Below are positions 25,998 to 34,516 of a stretch of 64,000 nt of DNA, in pieces. The notes under the pieces are model-generated. The model searched no databases. It was given only the letters and a program-made list of their open reading frames with translations, and was not told the origin of the DNA. Origin of the DNA: Glutamicibacter sp. MNS18 (GTDB lineage Bacteria; Actinomycetota; Actinomycetes; Actinomycetales; Micrococcaceae); the NCBI RefSeq assembly GCF_026107515.2, contig NZ_JAPCHW010000005.1, positions 1-64,000 of the forward strand, read 5' to 3'. Numbering within the stretch: the first letter of the stretch is position 1; each line of letters starts with the position of its first letter. The position numbers and the translations under genes are program-made.

Positions 25998-26990
25998 TTA
26001 GGCGGGCCCGGGTTTCGCCGGCGGTTCGGCGTCCAGCGCGCGCAGCATCCGCTGCAGGGTTTCGCGCAGTTCCGAACGTGCCGGTTCGGGCAGGTCGGTT
26101 CGGTACTCCACTCCGGCTGGAACCCAGGACATGCCGTACATGGTCTCCCTGAAATCCCCGCCGCCCACCGGCCAGCGGGTCCGCTCCGGTCCCTCCGGTG
26201 TGGCACCCTGTCCCCACTGCCCGAAATAGTCACGCATCTGCTGGTAGGGCAGCTCCATGACGAGTTCCGCCTCGATGGGTTGGGGCGCCCAGGAGGTGGC
26301 GACCAGGATGAACTCCTCGATTTCCTTCTCGGTCAACGGGCGTGGGGTGAAAAGCGAGCGGGTGTGCTGGACGTTGTCCACCCGGTCCACCCGGAAGGTA
26401 CGCCAGTCATCCCGGTCCTGGTCCCAGCACAACAGGTACCAGTGCCTTTCCGCCGGTGCCAGGGCATGGGGTTCCACCCGCCGGTGGGTGACTCGGCCGG
26501 ACCCGGAGGTATACGTGAAGCGTACCCGTTCGTGGTCGCGGCAGGCCAGGGCCAGTTCGCCGAGAACCTCGCTGGAGACTGCGGCCCCTGCGTGGATGCC
26601 CGCGGGCTGCACCGCTTGGGCGAGGGCGGAGACCCGGCGGCGCAGCGGTGCCGGCAGCAGTTTCTCGAGTTTCGCCAGCGCGGTGATGGTGGTTTCCGGG
26701 CCGGAGACCAGTCGTTGGGAGGCGGCCACCCGCAAACCGATGGCCATCGCCACCGCCTCGTCATCGGTTAGCAACAGGGGCGGGACCGCGCTTCCGGCCT
26801 CCAGTCGATATCCACCGGCGGTGCCGGGGATCGACTCGATCCGGTAGCCCAGTTCGCGCAACCGATCCACATCGCGGCGCACCGTGCGCGCGGTGACGCC
26901 CAGTCGCTGTGCCAGTTCGGAGCCGGGCCAGTGCCGGTGGATCTGCAGCAGGTTCAGCAAGGCCAGCGCCCGGGAGATTGAATCGGACAT
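25998..26990 (-). CDS. HTH_11/WYL-domain transcriptional regulator
   Basis: A 330-residue regulator. The N-terminal helix-turn-helix (residues 1-60) has ELAQRLGVTARTVRRDVDRL; the WYL domain (about 130-220) contains the family-type HWYLLCWDQDRDDWRTFRVDR; a C-terminal WCX extension follows. ATG 26990 (MSDSISRALALLNLLQ) is the typical family start; the frame opens further upstream at 27032, into the divergent promoter. It is divergent from a DrrAB-type exporter across 62 bp carrying an inverted repeat, and probably controls that exporter and itself. Confidence 0.9.
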   Translation of the reverse strand: MSDSISRALALLNLLQIHRHWPGSELAQRLGVTARTVRRDVDRLRELGYRIESIPGTAGGYRLEAGSAVPPLLLTDDEAVAMAIGLRVAASQRLVSGPETTITALAKLEKLLPAPLRRRVSALAQAVQPAGIHAGAAVSSEVLGELALACRDHERVRFTYTSGSGRVTHRRVEPHALAPAERHWYLLCWDQDRDDWRTFRVDRVDNVQHTRSLFTPRPLTEKEIEEFILVATSWAPQPIEAELVMELPYQQMRDYFGQWGQGATPEGPERTRWPVGGGDFRETMYGMSWVPAGVEYRTDLPEPARSELRETLQRMLRALDAEPPAKPGPA

Positions 26991-27001
26991 GCCACCACTA
27001 T

Positions 27002-27030
27002 GACAGATAACGAGGACGGTATCTGTCCTC
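27002..27030. promoter_or_regulatory. Nested inverted repeats in the WYL regulator / ABC divergent promoter
   Basis: GACAGATA (27002-27009) is the exact complement of TATCTGTC (27020-27027), and GAGGAC (27012-27017) of GTCCTC (27025-27030). They occupy almost half of the 62-bp gap between the two start codons, 11 bp from the regulator start and about 23 bp from the ABC ATPase start. Confidence 0.7.
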
Positions 27031-27052
27031 ATTGGATTCTAGGGTGAATTCC

Positions 27053-28069
27053 ATGACGAACGAACCCATCATCGACGCACGCTCGCTGAGCAAGCGATTC
27101 AGCGTCAACAAGCAACCCGTCGAGGCGGTCACCGACCTCAGTTTCACGGTGCAGCCCGGGGAACTGGTGGCCTTTCTCGGACCCAACGGAGCAGGCAAGT
27201 CCACCAGCCTGCGGATGCTTACTACGCTGATCCCTCCCACCTCCGGCTCGGCACGGGTAGCGGGCCACGACATCCGCCGTGAGCCCGCCGCCGTCCGCCG
27301 GAATATCGGATATGTCGGCCAACTGAACAGTGGCAGCTTCGCCCAGCGGGTCCGTGACGAACTGATCAGCCAGGGTGCCTTCTACGGGCTGGGCAAGTCG
27401 CAGGCCCGCCGCCGGGCGGATGAGCTCATCGAGTCCCTGGATCTGGCGCCCTTTGCCAAGCGTTCGGTGCAGCAACTCTCCGGCGGGCAAAAACTCCGAT
27501 TGGATGTCGCGTTGGGACTGATGCACGCACCCCCGCTGTTGTTCCTCGACGAGCCGTCCACCGGCCTGGACCCGCAGAGCAGGGCCAACCTCTGGCAGCA
27601 CATCATCGACGTGCGGGCGCAGCACGGAACCACGGTGTTCCTCACCACCCACTACCTGGAGGAAGCCGACAGGTACGCCGAACGGGTCATGGTGATCGAC
27701 CGGGGCCGGATGATCGCCGACAATACCGCCGAGCGGTTGAAGGCTGAGCTCGCCGGTGATGCCCTGCGGCTGACCTTCACCAGCCAGGGGGACGCGGAAG
27801 CGGCAGCCTCCATGGTGCAACGGCTCGCCGGACGGCCGGTTCAAACCCACCAGGACCATTCGCTGAGGTTGACCGCACCGGATGGGGCGAGGCTGCTGCC
27901 CACCGCGGTCCGGGAACTGGACGCCGCCGGAATCCGTGTTGACTGCGCGACCGGTGTCCCGCCCACCCTGGATGACGTGTTCCTGTCGCTGACCGGCAGG
28001 ACCCTGCGTGAAGCGGACGCACCGGAAGAAAGCGAAGCGAAGATCCCCATGGAAGGACCAGTCAAATGA
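27053..28069 (+). CDS. ABC transporter ATP-binding protein, DrrA type
   Basis: A 338-residue ATPase of the daunorubicin-resistance (DRA) family. It has Walker A GPNGAGKST (43-51), signature LSGGQKLRLDVAL (about 142), Walker B LLFLDEPSTGLD and the H-loop LTTHYLEEAD; the C-terminal 100 residues form the DrrA-type extension. It pairs with the permease at 28066 for export of drugs or a lipid-like product. ATG 27053 is chosen (AGGGTG six bases upstream) over TTG 27032 and GTG 27044. The stop overlaps the permease start as ATGA. Confidence 0.93.
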   Translation: MTNEPIIDARSLSKRFSVNKQPVEAVTDLSFTVQPGELVAFLGPNGAGKSTSLRMLTTLIPPTSGSARVAGHDIRREPAAVRRNIGYVGQLNSGSFAQRVRDELISQGAFYGLGKSQARRRADELIESLDLAPFAKRSVQQLSGGQKLRLDVALGLMHAPPLLFLDEPSTGLDPQSRANLWQHIIDVRAQHGTTVFLTTHYLEEADRYAERVMVIDRGRMIADNTAERLKAELAGDALRLTFTSQGDAEAAASMVQRLAGRPVQTHQDHSLRLTAPDGARLLPTAVRELDAAGIRVDCATGVPPTLDDVFLSLTGRTLREADAPEESEAKIPMEGPVK

Positions 28070-28839
28070 CCAATACCCCGATCCGCGGCGGGATCCGCCG
28101 CGATACCTGGAATGTGCTGGTCCGCGAGTTGCGGCCGGTGGTCCGCGACCCGTTCACACTGATCTTCAGCCTCGTCCAGCCACTGGTGTTCCTCGGGTTG
28201 TTTGCCCCGTTGCTGATCGGGCAGTCGGGGATGCCGGTGGACCAGACCCTGCGCTGGTTCGTGCCCGGGGTGATCGTGATGATCGTCCTGTTCGGTACCG
28301 GGGCCGTCGGCTCGAACCTGCAATACGAGATGATGACCGGATCCCATGAACGGACCCTGGTCGCACCGCTGGCCCGCTCTTCCCTGCTCATCGGGCGGGC
28401 GCTGAAGGAAGTCGCCCCGATCATGGCGCAAGCCCTGCTGATCGTGCTGATCGCACTGCCCTTCGGATTCAGGTTCCATCCCGGCGGGCTGGCGATCGGG
28501 CTGGTGATGCTCGCGGTCTTCAGTATCGGCCTCGGCTCGCTGTCCTACGCCCTGGCGCTGGGCACCCGCGACCGGGAATGGCTGTTCTGTGGTGTGCAAC
28601 AGACACTGATTTTCCCGTTGCTGATCCTTTCGGGCATGTTGCTACCGTTGGACGAGGGACCGGGGTGGATGCGGGCGGTCTCGACCGTCAACCCCGTGAA
28701 CTGGGTAGTCCAGGCCGAACGGGCGCTGATCCAGGGCGAGTTCTGGGACCCGGTGGTGCTCTGGGGGTGGGTGGCGGCAGGGCTGCTGGCCGTACTCGGG
28801 CTGGCCGTAGGCATCCGCGGAATGCGGCGCAGCAACTGA
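28066..28839 (+). CDS. ABC-2 type transporter permease, DrrB type
   Basis: A 257-residue membrane protein with six predicted hydrophobic segments and the ABC-2 signature around ERTLVAPLARSSLLIGRALKE and LPLDEGPGWMRAVSTVNPVN. It forms the channel partner of the ATPase at 27053, with which it overlaps by four bases. Substrate unknown. A hairpin follows at 28870. Confidence 0.92.
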   Translation: MTNTPIRGGIRRDTWNVLVRELRPVVRDPFTLIFSLVQPLVFLGLFAPLLIGQSGMPVDQTLRWFVPGVIVMIVLFGTGAVGSNLQYEMMTGSHERTLVAPLARSSLLIGRALKEVAPIMAQALLIVLIALPFGFRFHPGGLAIGLVMLAVFSIGLGSLSYALALGTRDREWLFCGVQQTLIFPLLILSGMLLPLDEGPGWMRAVSTVNPVNWVVQAERALIQGEFWDPVVLWGWVAAGLLAVLGLAVGIRGMRRSN

Positions 28840-28869
28840 TATGTAGTTGGTTTTGTCAAGGTGGGCATG

Positions 28870-28911
28870 GCAAGGCGACCTCGCATCTGAAAAGGCGCGT
28901 GGTCGCCTTGC
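28870..28911. terminator. Hairpin downstream of the DrrAB-type operon
   Basis: GCAAGGCGACC (28870-28880) pairs perfectly with 28901-28911 across a 20-nt loop, 30 bp after the permease stop. There is no T-tract. The rest of 28912-29184 holds no supported gene; part of it is probably the 3' end of the IS110 element. Confidence 0.6.
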
Positions 28912-29184
28912 TGGTTCCCATGGACCTCGCTCTTCGGACTGGGTCGTGACTCGTGCTGTGTTTCAGCGACGACGTGGTCGATTCTGATATCCGCGGGTTG
29001 GTTACCGCATGACGACGTTTCGGCGGGAAGCAGAGCCGCTGGTCTAGGATCGAACGTCGCGGGCCATCAGCGTCTGATGCAGGCAGCAGACGGCCGCGGT
29101 TCATAGTTGCGACGCGGGTTGCTTCCACGCTGTCACGAACCTCTCCGTCGGGTCAGGGGTTCACGGGAAGTCTCGGGAAATGGT

Positions 29185-30306
29185 TCAGGACTCCATGACG
29201 GTGTCCTCTGTGGTGCGTTGCTGGGGTTCGGCCAGTGCCCAGCACCAGCCGGCCAGTTCACGGGCGATCGCGACGTTCGCCACGCACCGGCGCTTCTTGC
29301 GTTCCTCGAACGCTTCCCATCGCCGGTGCAGCCGCTGGTTCGCCCGGTGCGCCCGGGCCCTGGTTTCCGGTGTCGCGGCATCCCATCGCCGGCGTAGGGT
29401 GCTGCTGGGCTCGTAGTACGGGCGGGCGTGGTGCCAGGCAGCCTCGACCAGCAACCGGCGCGCATGCTTGTTCCCGGTCTTCGTCACCGGTCCCTGGCAG
29501 CGGGTCTGCCCCGAGGAATGCTCACTGGGCACCAGCCCCAGGTAAGCGCCGATGCTGTTCCCGGTAAACCGGGTCCAGTCCCCAATCTCGACGGCCAGCC
29601 CGAACGCGGTCAGGGTGCCGACCCCGCGCAGGCACTCCAACGCGGTGACCACCGGCGCGTAACGGCTGGTCGTGGCCATCAGCTCGATCTGTGCATCGAG
29701 TCGGTCCCTGCGTTCGATGACGGTGTCGAGCATCCCGATGGATTCGTGCAGGGTTAGCTGCAGGGTCGGGATATCGAAACTGATCGCCTCCAGCCAGGCC
29801 CGGTGATCCGCGGTCCAGGCCCTGCCGCCGGTATAGAGCAAGTCGTGGCGCAGCAATAGTTTCGAGAGGCGGTGCCGGGAACGCATCAAATCCATCCGGG
29901 CGTCCTCGCGTAGCCGCACCAGGTCCCGGGCCGCTTCTTCTTCCGGGTCCGGGACCCGCACCTCGGTGACCTGGCCCAAGGAGAGCAGCCGGGCCAGGTG
30001 CTCGGCGTCCCGGGCATCGGTCTTCACCCTGTCCCCGGAAGGCCGGATCAACCGGGACGGGGCCGCGACGACGCACTCGATCCCGGCCGCAGTCAATGTG
30101 CGGGCCAGGCCGTACCCTGTCGGTCCGGCCTCGTAGGTTGCCCGGAGGGTGGAGATCTCACCACCATGGGTCAGGATCCAGTGGCGGACACCGGCTGGGT
30201 CCATGGCCAAGGCTGCGCGTTGCACTTCGCCGGTGTCCGGGGTGATGGCACAGATTTTCACGCTACGAGCATGCACGTCCATGCCGATGAAAGTACGCTG
30301 GTACAT
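29185..30306 (-). CDS. IS110-family transposase (DEDD recombinase)
   Basis: A 373-residue transposase. The N-terminal DEDD_Tnp_IS110 RuvC-like domain begins MYQRTFIGMDVHARSVKI (first acidic residue Asp10) and contains TYEAGPTGYGLAR and KTDARDAEHLARLL; the C-terminal transposase_20 domain has LECLRGVGTLTAFGLAVEIG and the Ser-region GNKHARRLLVEAAWHH. Frame and length are intact, so the element may be active. ATG 30306 is chosen because AAGGAGG lies nine bases upstream; the longer frame to 30426 would consume the structured leader. IS110 recombinases are guided by an element-encoded bridge RNA. Confidence 0.93.
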   Translation of the reverse strand: MYQRTFIGMDVHARSVKICAITPDTGEVQRAALAMDPAGVRHWILTHGGEISTLRATYEAGPTGYGLARTLTAAGIECVVAAPSRLIRPSGDRVKTDARDAEHLARLLSLGQVTEVRVPDPEEEAARDLVRLREDARMDLMRSRHRLSKLLLRHDLLYTGGRAWTADHRAWLEAISFDIPTLQLTLHESIGMLDTVIERRDRLDAQIELMATTSRYAPVVTALECLRGVGTLTAFGLAVEIGDWTRFTGNSIGAYLGLVPSEHSSGQTRCQGPVTKTGNKHARRLLVEAAWHHARPYYEPSSTLRRRWDAATPETRARAHRANQRLHRRWEAFEERKKRRCVANVAIARELAGWCWALAEPQQRTTEDTVMES

Positions 30307-30451
30307 AGCTGGAACCTCCTTGTTCATCTGTCGGCACCAACACAACAGTGGCGCCACAGACCCGAGGAAATCCACGGGTTCGTGGTGATCATGTTGGTGA
30401 TCCACGCTACGCCGTAGAGCGTTCAATCATTATGAAGCGGAGGTTCCAGCT
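30307..30451 (-). ncRNA. Candidate bridge-RNA region of the IS110 element
   Basis: The 145-bp non-coding segment upstream of the transposase is framed by a perfect 13-bp inverted repeat: AGCTGGAACCTCC at 30307-30319 and GGAGGTTCCAGCT at 30439-30451. Inside lie further small hairpins, such as ACCCG/CGGGT around 30360-30380. In characterised IS110-group elements the bridge RNA comes from the non-coding end upstream of the transposase. The inverted repeat is seen; the RNA is inferred. Confidence 0.45.
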
Positions 30452-30577
30452 CTGACCAGACCTGCCGAGCCCTACAACTCATATCGTCTAGGGGCGGGCC
30501 GATCGGGCGGTAACCGTATCCCTGCGGGCCGAGCGGTGGCAGACTGGAGGTAGCCCATTGATATGCCTAGGAGAACC

Positions 30578-30892
30578 ATGTCCCCTGATGAGGTGCTGAA
30601 CCACGAAGAACTGGAGCTGAACCTGCGGCGCCTGCCCGGGTGGCGGCACGAGGACGACAGCCTGCGCACACGGCTGTCGTTCCCCACCGCCGCAGAGGCC
30701 ATCGACTTATTTGCCCGGATTGCCGAGCTGGCCCAGCAGGCCAACCACCACCCGGATGTCGACTGGCGCTACGACACGCTGCATATTGCGCTGACCTCCC
30801 ATGACGCGGGCTCGAAGGTGACCGCCCGGGATGTGGCACTGGCCCAGCAGATCCAGCTGGCGGCCGAAGCCGCCGGGGCCGGGATCGGATAG
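30578..30892 (+). CDS. 4a-hydroxytetrahydrobiopterin dehydratase
   Basis: A 104-residue stand-alone PCD/PhhB protein with NHHPDVDWRYDTL at 56-68 (His57, His58) and His75 in TSHDAG, the complete active-site set. It dehydrates 4a-hydroxy-tetrahydropterin. ATG 30578 is chosen for the AGGAGA three bases upstream; ATG 30563 is in frame but without a ribosome site. It shares the identical string NHHPDVDWRYDTL with the N-terminal half of the fusion protein at 327, so the two are paralogues. Confidence 0.92.
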   Translation: MSPDEVLNHEELELNLRRLPGWRHEDDSLRTRLSFPTAAEAIDLFARIAELAQQANHHPDVDWRYDTLHIALTSHDAGSKVTARDVALAQQIQLAAEAAGAGIG

Positions 30893-31021
30893 GGCGTTCG
30901 CCCAGCAAGAACACCGGCCCACGGTGTGCACGACGCTGTTGCCGGGCTGTGATCCGTGACAAGCTGGGAGGGAACCCCGTTCGACGGTGAACCCGCGGTT
31001 TCACCTGTGCCAAGGAGTACC

Positions 31022-32398
31022 ATGTCTGTTTACGCTGTGACCAACCCTGCCACCGGAGTCGTGGAAGCGACCTACCCGACGGCCACCGACGCCGAGATCC
31101 AGGAAGCCATCGGTTTGGCGCACCAGGCCTTCACCGGCTGGTCGACCTCCGAGATCTCCGAGCGGGTAGCCCTGCTGGAGCGTGTGGCCGACATCTACGA
31201 AGCCCGCGCCGACGAGCTGGCGGCCATCATCACCCGTGAAATGGGCAAGCCGATTCGCCAGGCCCAGGGGGAGATCGGCATTGTTGCCTCGATCTACCGC
31301 TACTACGCCAAGAACGGCCCGAAATTCCTTGCAGACGAGGAACTGGAGGTGGCCAGCGGCGGCAAGGCACTGGTCCGCAAGGAAGCGGTGGGCGTGTTGC
31401 TGGGCATCATGCCGTGGAACTTCCCGTACTACCAGGTCGCCCGTTTTGCCGCGCCGAACCTGATGAACGGCAATACCATCCTGCTCAAGCACGCCCCGCA
31501 GTGCCCCGAGTCGGCGCTTGTCATGGAACAGATCTTTGCCGAGGCCTCCGCACCGGCCGGTGCCTATGTGAACATCTTCGCCAGCAATGACCAGGTGGCC
31601 GACATCATTGCCGACCGCCGGGTCCAGGGGGTCTCGCTGACCGGGTCGGAACGTGCCGGTGCCGCCGTGGCGGAGATCGCCGGACGCAACCTGAAGAAGG
31701 TCGTACTCGAACTCGGTGGGTCGGATCCGTTCCTGGTCATGGAAGACGCGGATGTGGCCCGCACGGCCAAGATGGGCATGCGTGCCCGCTTCGGCAATAC
31801 CGGCCAGGCCTGCAACGCCGCCAAGCGTTTCATCGTGGACTCCTCCGTCTACGAGGAGTTCTCCAAGGCCCTGGTGGACCAGGTGGCGACCATCAAGGTC
31901 GGGGATCCAACCGAGGCCGAGACCTTTGTCGGCCCGCTGTCCTCGGCTGCCGCCCGCGACGGGCTGGCCGCCCAGGTGAAGGACGCCATTGACAAGGGCG
32001 CCACCGTGCTGGCCGGTGGCAAGCCGGTGGATGGGGATGGGGCCTACTTTGAACCCACTGTCCTGGCCGGGGTCACCGAAGAGATGCGGGCCTTCACCGA
32101 GGAACTCTTCGGACCGGTGGCCGTGCTGTACAAGGTGGACGGCGAGGAGGAAGCCGTTGCCCTGGCGAACAACACCGACTACGGGCTGGGCGCTTCCATC
32201 CACACCAAGGACGCCGATCGCGCCGACCGGATCGCCCGGCAGCTGGAAACCGGCATGGTGGCCATCAACGAGCCCTCGGGCAGTGCCGCGGAGCTGCCCT
32301 TCGGCGGCGTGAAGCGCTCGGGGATCGGGCGTGAACTGGGCAAGTACGGTATGGACGAGTTCATCAACCACAAGCTGGTGAAGATCTCCGGACGCTAA
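31022..32398 (+). CDS. NAD(P)-dependent succinate-semialdehyde dehydrogenase
   Basis: A 458-residue aldehyde dehydrogenase with IMPWNFPYYQVARFAAPNL, catalytic Glu230 in LELGGSDP, catalytic Cys264 in NTGQACNAAKR and ELPFGGVKRSGIGRELG near the end. The motif set and length match GabD1-type succinate-semialdehyde dehydrogenases. It oxidises succinic semialdehyde to succinate, from GABA or a 2-oxoglutarate decarboxylase route. AAGGAG is placed six bases before ATG 31022. No GABA transaminase is adjacent. Confidence 0.9.
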   Translation: MSVYAVTNPATGVVEATYPTATDAEIQEAIGLAHQAFTGWSTSEISERVALLERVADIYEARADELAAIITREMGKPIRQAQGEIGIVASIYRYYAKNGPKFLADEELEVASGGKALVRKEAVGVLLGIMPWNFPYYQVARFAAPNLMNGNTILLKHAPQCPESALVMEQIFAEASAPAGAYVNIFASNDQVADIIADRRVQGVSLTGSERAGAAVAEIAGRNLKKVVLELGGSDPFLVMEDADVARTAKMGMRARFGNTGQACNAAKRFIVDSSVYEEFSKALVDQVATIKVGDPTEAETFVGPLSSAAARDGLAAQVKDAIDKGATVLAGGKPVDGDGAYFEPTVLAGVTEEMRAFTEELFGPVAVLYKVDGEEEAVALANNTDYGLGASIHTKDADRADRIARQLETGMVAINEPSGSAAELPFGGVKRSGIGRELGKYGMDEFINHKLVKISGR

Positions 32399-32418
32399 AC
32401 GCGGGAGGTTTTTTGACA

Positions 32419-32456
32419 CACAGGCCGCCGGGTATCCAGATACCCGGCGGCCTGTG
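32419..32456. terminator. Perfect 16-bp terminator hairpin
   Basis: CACAGGCCGCCGGGTA (32419-32434) pairs exactly with 32441-32456 around the loop TCCAGA. It lies 20 bp after the dehydrogenase stop. A TTTTTT run lies on its 5' side (32409-32414), which would favour termination on the minus strand as well. Confidence 0.88.
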
Positions 32457-32537
32457 CATCTGCGCGGCCGGCACCGGGACAGGGAAACCGGGCAGTACCC
32501 CTAGCGGTGGCGGGCGAAAGGGACGAGAATATGCCGC

Positions 32538-33461
32538 ATGGAAACCACCGACTGGTTGCTCGATTCGGATCCCGCGCTCCGCTGGCAGGTCATGCGTGAT
32601 CTGCTGGATGCTCCCGCCAATGAGGTGGAAACCGAGCGATCCCGGATAGCCCGCGAGGGGTACGGGGCGACGCTGCTGGCCCACCAGGGACAGGACGGGT
32701 ACTGGAACGGCGATGAATGGGGAGAGAACGGCAGTCGCAAGTCCGTGCTCTGGACACTGGCCAGCCTGCGCCGACTTGGAGTGCTGCCGGCTGACCCGTT
32801 GGTGCTGGAGGCCGTGGAGCGGGTGCGGTCCTCGGTCACCTGGCACCTGTGGGATGACCTGCCCTATTTCCACGGCGAAGTCGAGCCGTGCATCAACGGG
32901 GGAGTGCTGGCACAGAACGCCTACTTCGGAGTCCTCGGGGACGGAGCCACCAGGCTGGTCCAGCGGCTGGTCGATGAACAGCTGCCCGACGGCGGATGGA
33001 ATTGCCAGGCCCCGCACTCCGCTGTCTCGTCCTTCGATTCGACGTTGTGCGTGCTGGAAGGCCTGCTGGAGTACCAACGGTCCGTCACCGACCCGGAACC
33101 GGCAGTGGCCGCGGCACGTGAAGACGGTGAACGATACCTGCTGGAGCGCTCGTTATTCAGGCGCAAGAGCACCGGCGAAATCGCCGTGGGCCGCTACCTG
33201 AACTTCTCCTTCCCGCCGTACTGGTTCTACGACATCCTGCGGGCGTTGGATTACTTCCGGGATGCCGGCGGCCCGGCCGACCCGCGATTGCACCCGGCCC
33301 TGGAGGAACTGGAATCGCGGCGCGGAGCGGACGGCCGGTGGATCGCCGGCATCACCTGGCCCGGGGAGGTCTACCTGGAATTGGATGCACCCCACGGCGA
33401 GCCCAGCCGCTGGAATACGCTGCGGGCCCTGCGTGTGTTGCGCTGGGCCGAATCCCCGTAG
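32538..33461 (+). CDS. Alpha-alpha-toroid protein, squalene cyclase/prenyltransferase-like fold
   Basis: A 307-residue soluble protein with QW-like repeats: HQGQDGYWNGDEWG (about 52-65), LPDGGWNC (about 150) and RRGADGRWIAG (about 270). These repeats define the alpha-alpha toroid seen in terpene cyclases and prenyltransferase beta chains. The catalytic DxDD of squalene-hopene cyclase is not visible and length is half that of a cyclase, so enzyme activity is doubtful. The gene is convergent with the quercetinase, 20 bp away. Function unknown. Confidence 0.7.
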   Translation: METTDWLLDSDPALRWQVMRDLLDAPANEVETERSRIAREGYGATLLAHQGQDGYWNGDEWGENGSRKSVLWTLASLRRLGVLPADPLVLEAVERVRSSVTWHLWDDLPYFHGEVEPCINGGVLAQNAYFGVLGDGATRLVQRLVDEQLPDGGWNCQAPHSAVSSFDSTLCVLEGLLEYQRSVTDPEPAVAAAREDGERYLLERSLFRRKSTGEIAVGRYLNFSFPPYWFYDILRALDYFRDAGGPADPRLHPALEELESRRGADGRWIAGITWPGEVYLELDAPHGEPSRWNTLRALRVLRWAESP

Positions 33462-33481
33462 CCGTCCCCGGGGCACCAGTC

Positions 33482-34516
33482 CTAGATGCCGGTGGCGCGC
33501 ACACGCTCCGGCGGCGGGCCGGTCACCACCAGGTCCAGCTCGGCATGCTGCTTGATGCCCTGGATGACCACCGACGGGTCGATCAACCCCTCGGTGTAGA
33601 CGTTCGTTGCGCCGGCCACACCGGTCACGTCGAAGAACGGCTCGAAGATGTCCCCGGTGAGCATGCCCAGCATCTGGGTGTTGTGCGCGGCGATGGCGAA
33701 ACTGTGGATGGTTCCGGCCGGGGCATGCAGGAAGTCCCCGGCGGTCAGCAGCAGCTCCTGGCCGTTGACCCAAAGCCAGACCCTGCCCGAAAGGCAGATG
33801 AAGTTCTCGGTATGCTGCTTGTGGAAGTGGCGGATGATGTAGGGCTGCGGGGCGGCCAGCGTGCTGACCGCGAAGTAGCGTCCGCCGGTATTGCGGCCAC
33901 GCGCCAGATAGGTGTTCAACGCATCGGGCCAACCGCGGTGGTCCCCGGAACCCGCGGACAGGAAGTACCCCTCAACCCCCTCGGGAAGATGATCCGCGTC
34001 CCGTTCGGCTTCCAACGGCTGGGCACCGGAACCGGAGGGGAGCAACAGGTTCTTCGCCGCGGCGCTCTGGTAGATGTGTGCCTGCACCTGGGTGTCGGTC
34101 CCCAACAGCTGTTCCAGTGCACCTGCTGGAGCGCAGAACATGAACAGCCTGGTCATGTGGCTCAGGAAACGGTAGGACAGCGTGGCGCCGGGCGGCACGT
34201 GGAAGGAATCCCCCTGTGCCAGGATGCGTCCGGCCCCGGAAATCCACACCTCCAGGCTGCCGGCGGCCACCACATAGGAGCGTTGCTGGCCGGTCAGTAC
34301 ATGGGCCGCGGTTTCGGCGCCGCGCGGGCCGAGGATGAAGGCGGCCTCGAAGTCCCCGCCGGTGTCCTGGGAACGGGCCACTACGGTGTAGAGCTGCCCG
34401 TCCTTCTCATAGCGGGCACCTTCCCCGGAAGCCATGTAGTAGGGCAGGGGTTCGCCGGGCAGCTGGTTGACCAGCGGTACCGCGCCATGGATTAGGTCGA
34501 GATCGGTGGTAGTCAC
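33482..34516 (-). CDS. Quercetin 2,3-dioxygenase (bicupin), N-terminal metal site degenerate
   Basis: A 344-residue bicupin resembling Bacillus QdoI. The C-terminal cupin keeps a full metal set: His230 and His232 in RHFHKQHTENF, Glu237, and His271 in PAGTIHSF, followed by the conserved DIFEPFF. In the N-terminal cupin only His72 remains; the positions of the other ligands are Leu74, Arg79 and Leu113. The enzyme opens the flavonol C-ring, releasing CO and a depside. Start GTG 34516 overlaps the esterase stop as GTGA. It is the last gene of the TetR-LysR-esterase-quercetinase run and divergent in sense from a rhamnosidase-transporter pair. Confidence 0.87.
   Translation of the reverse strand: MTTTDLDLIHGAVPLVNQLPGEPLPYYMASGEGARYEKDGQLYTVVARSQDTGGDFEAAFILGPRGAETAAHVLTGQQRSYVVAAGSLEVWISGAGRILAQGDSFHVPPGATLSYRFLSHMTRLFMFCAPAGALEQLLGTDTQVQAHIYQSAAAKNLLLPSGSGAQPLEAERDADHLPEGVEGYFLSAGSGDHRGWPDALNTYLARGRNTGGRYFAVSTLAAPQPYIIRHFHKQHTENFICLSGRVWLWVNGQELLLTAGDFLHAPAGTIHSFAIAAHNTQMLGMLTGDIFEPFFDVTGVAGATNVYTEGLIDPSVVIQGIKQHAELDLVVTGPPPERVRATGI

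Larger units (their letters stand above)
29147..30461 (-). mobile_element. IS110-family insertion sequence, ends not defined
   Basis: An intact IS110 transposase gene with a structured 5' non-coding segment, between the DrrAB-type exporter and the second pterin dehydratase. IS110 elements have no long terminal inverted repeats and make little or no target duplication, so the ends cannot be fixed by eye. The limits given are the extents of weak subterminal similarity, CTCTGACCAGAC at 30450-30461 and its 10/12 complement at 29147-29158, which could be chance. Confidence 0.6.

Noticed and set aside
28856-29128. A 90-codon minus-strand frame downstream of the IS110 transposase
   Set aside because: No motif, no ribosome site, overlaps the hairpin after the DrrAB-type operon; probably non-coding.
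29147-30461. Subterminal inverted repeats of the IS110 element (10 of 12 match)
   Set aside because: A match of this length is expected by chance when about 100 x 300 positions are compared, so it does not define the element ends.
31001-32419. A 472-codon minus-strand open frame over the semialdehyde dehydrogenase
   Set aside because: Antisense shadow; the plus strand has complete ALDH motifs and a good ribosome site.
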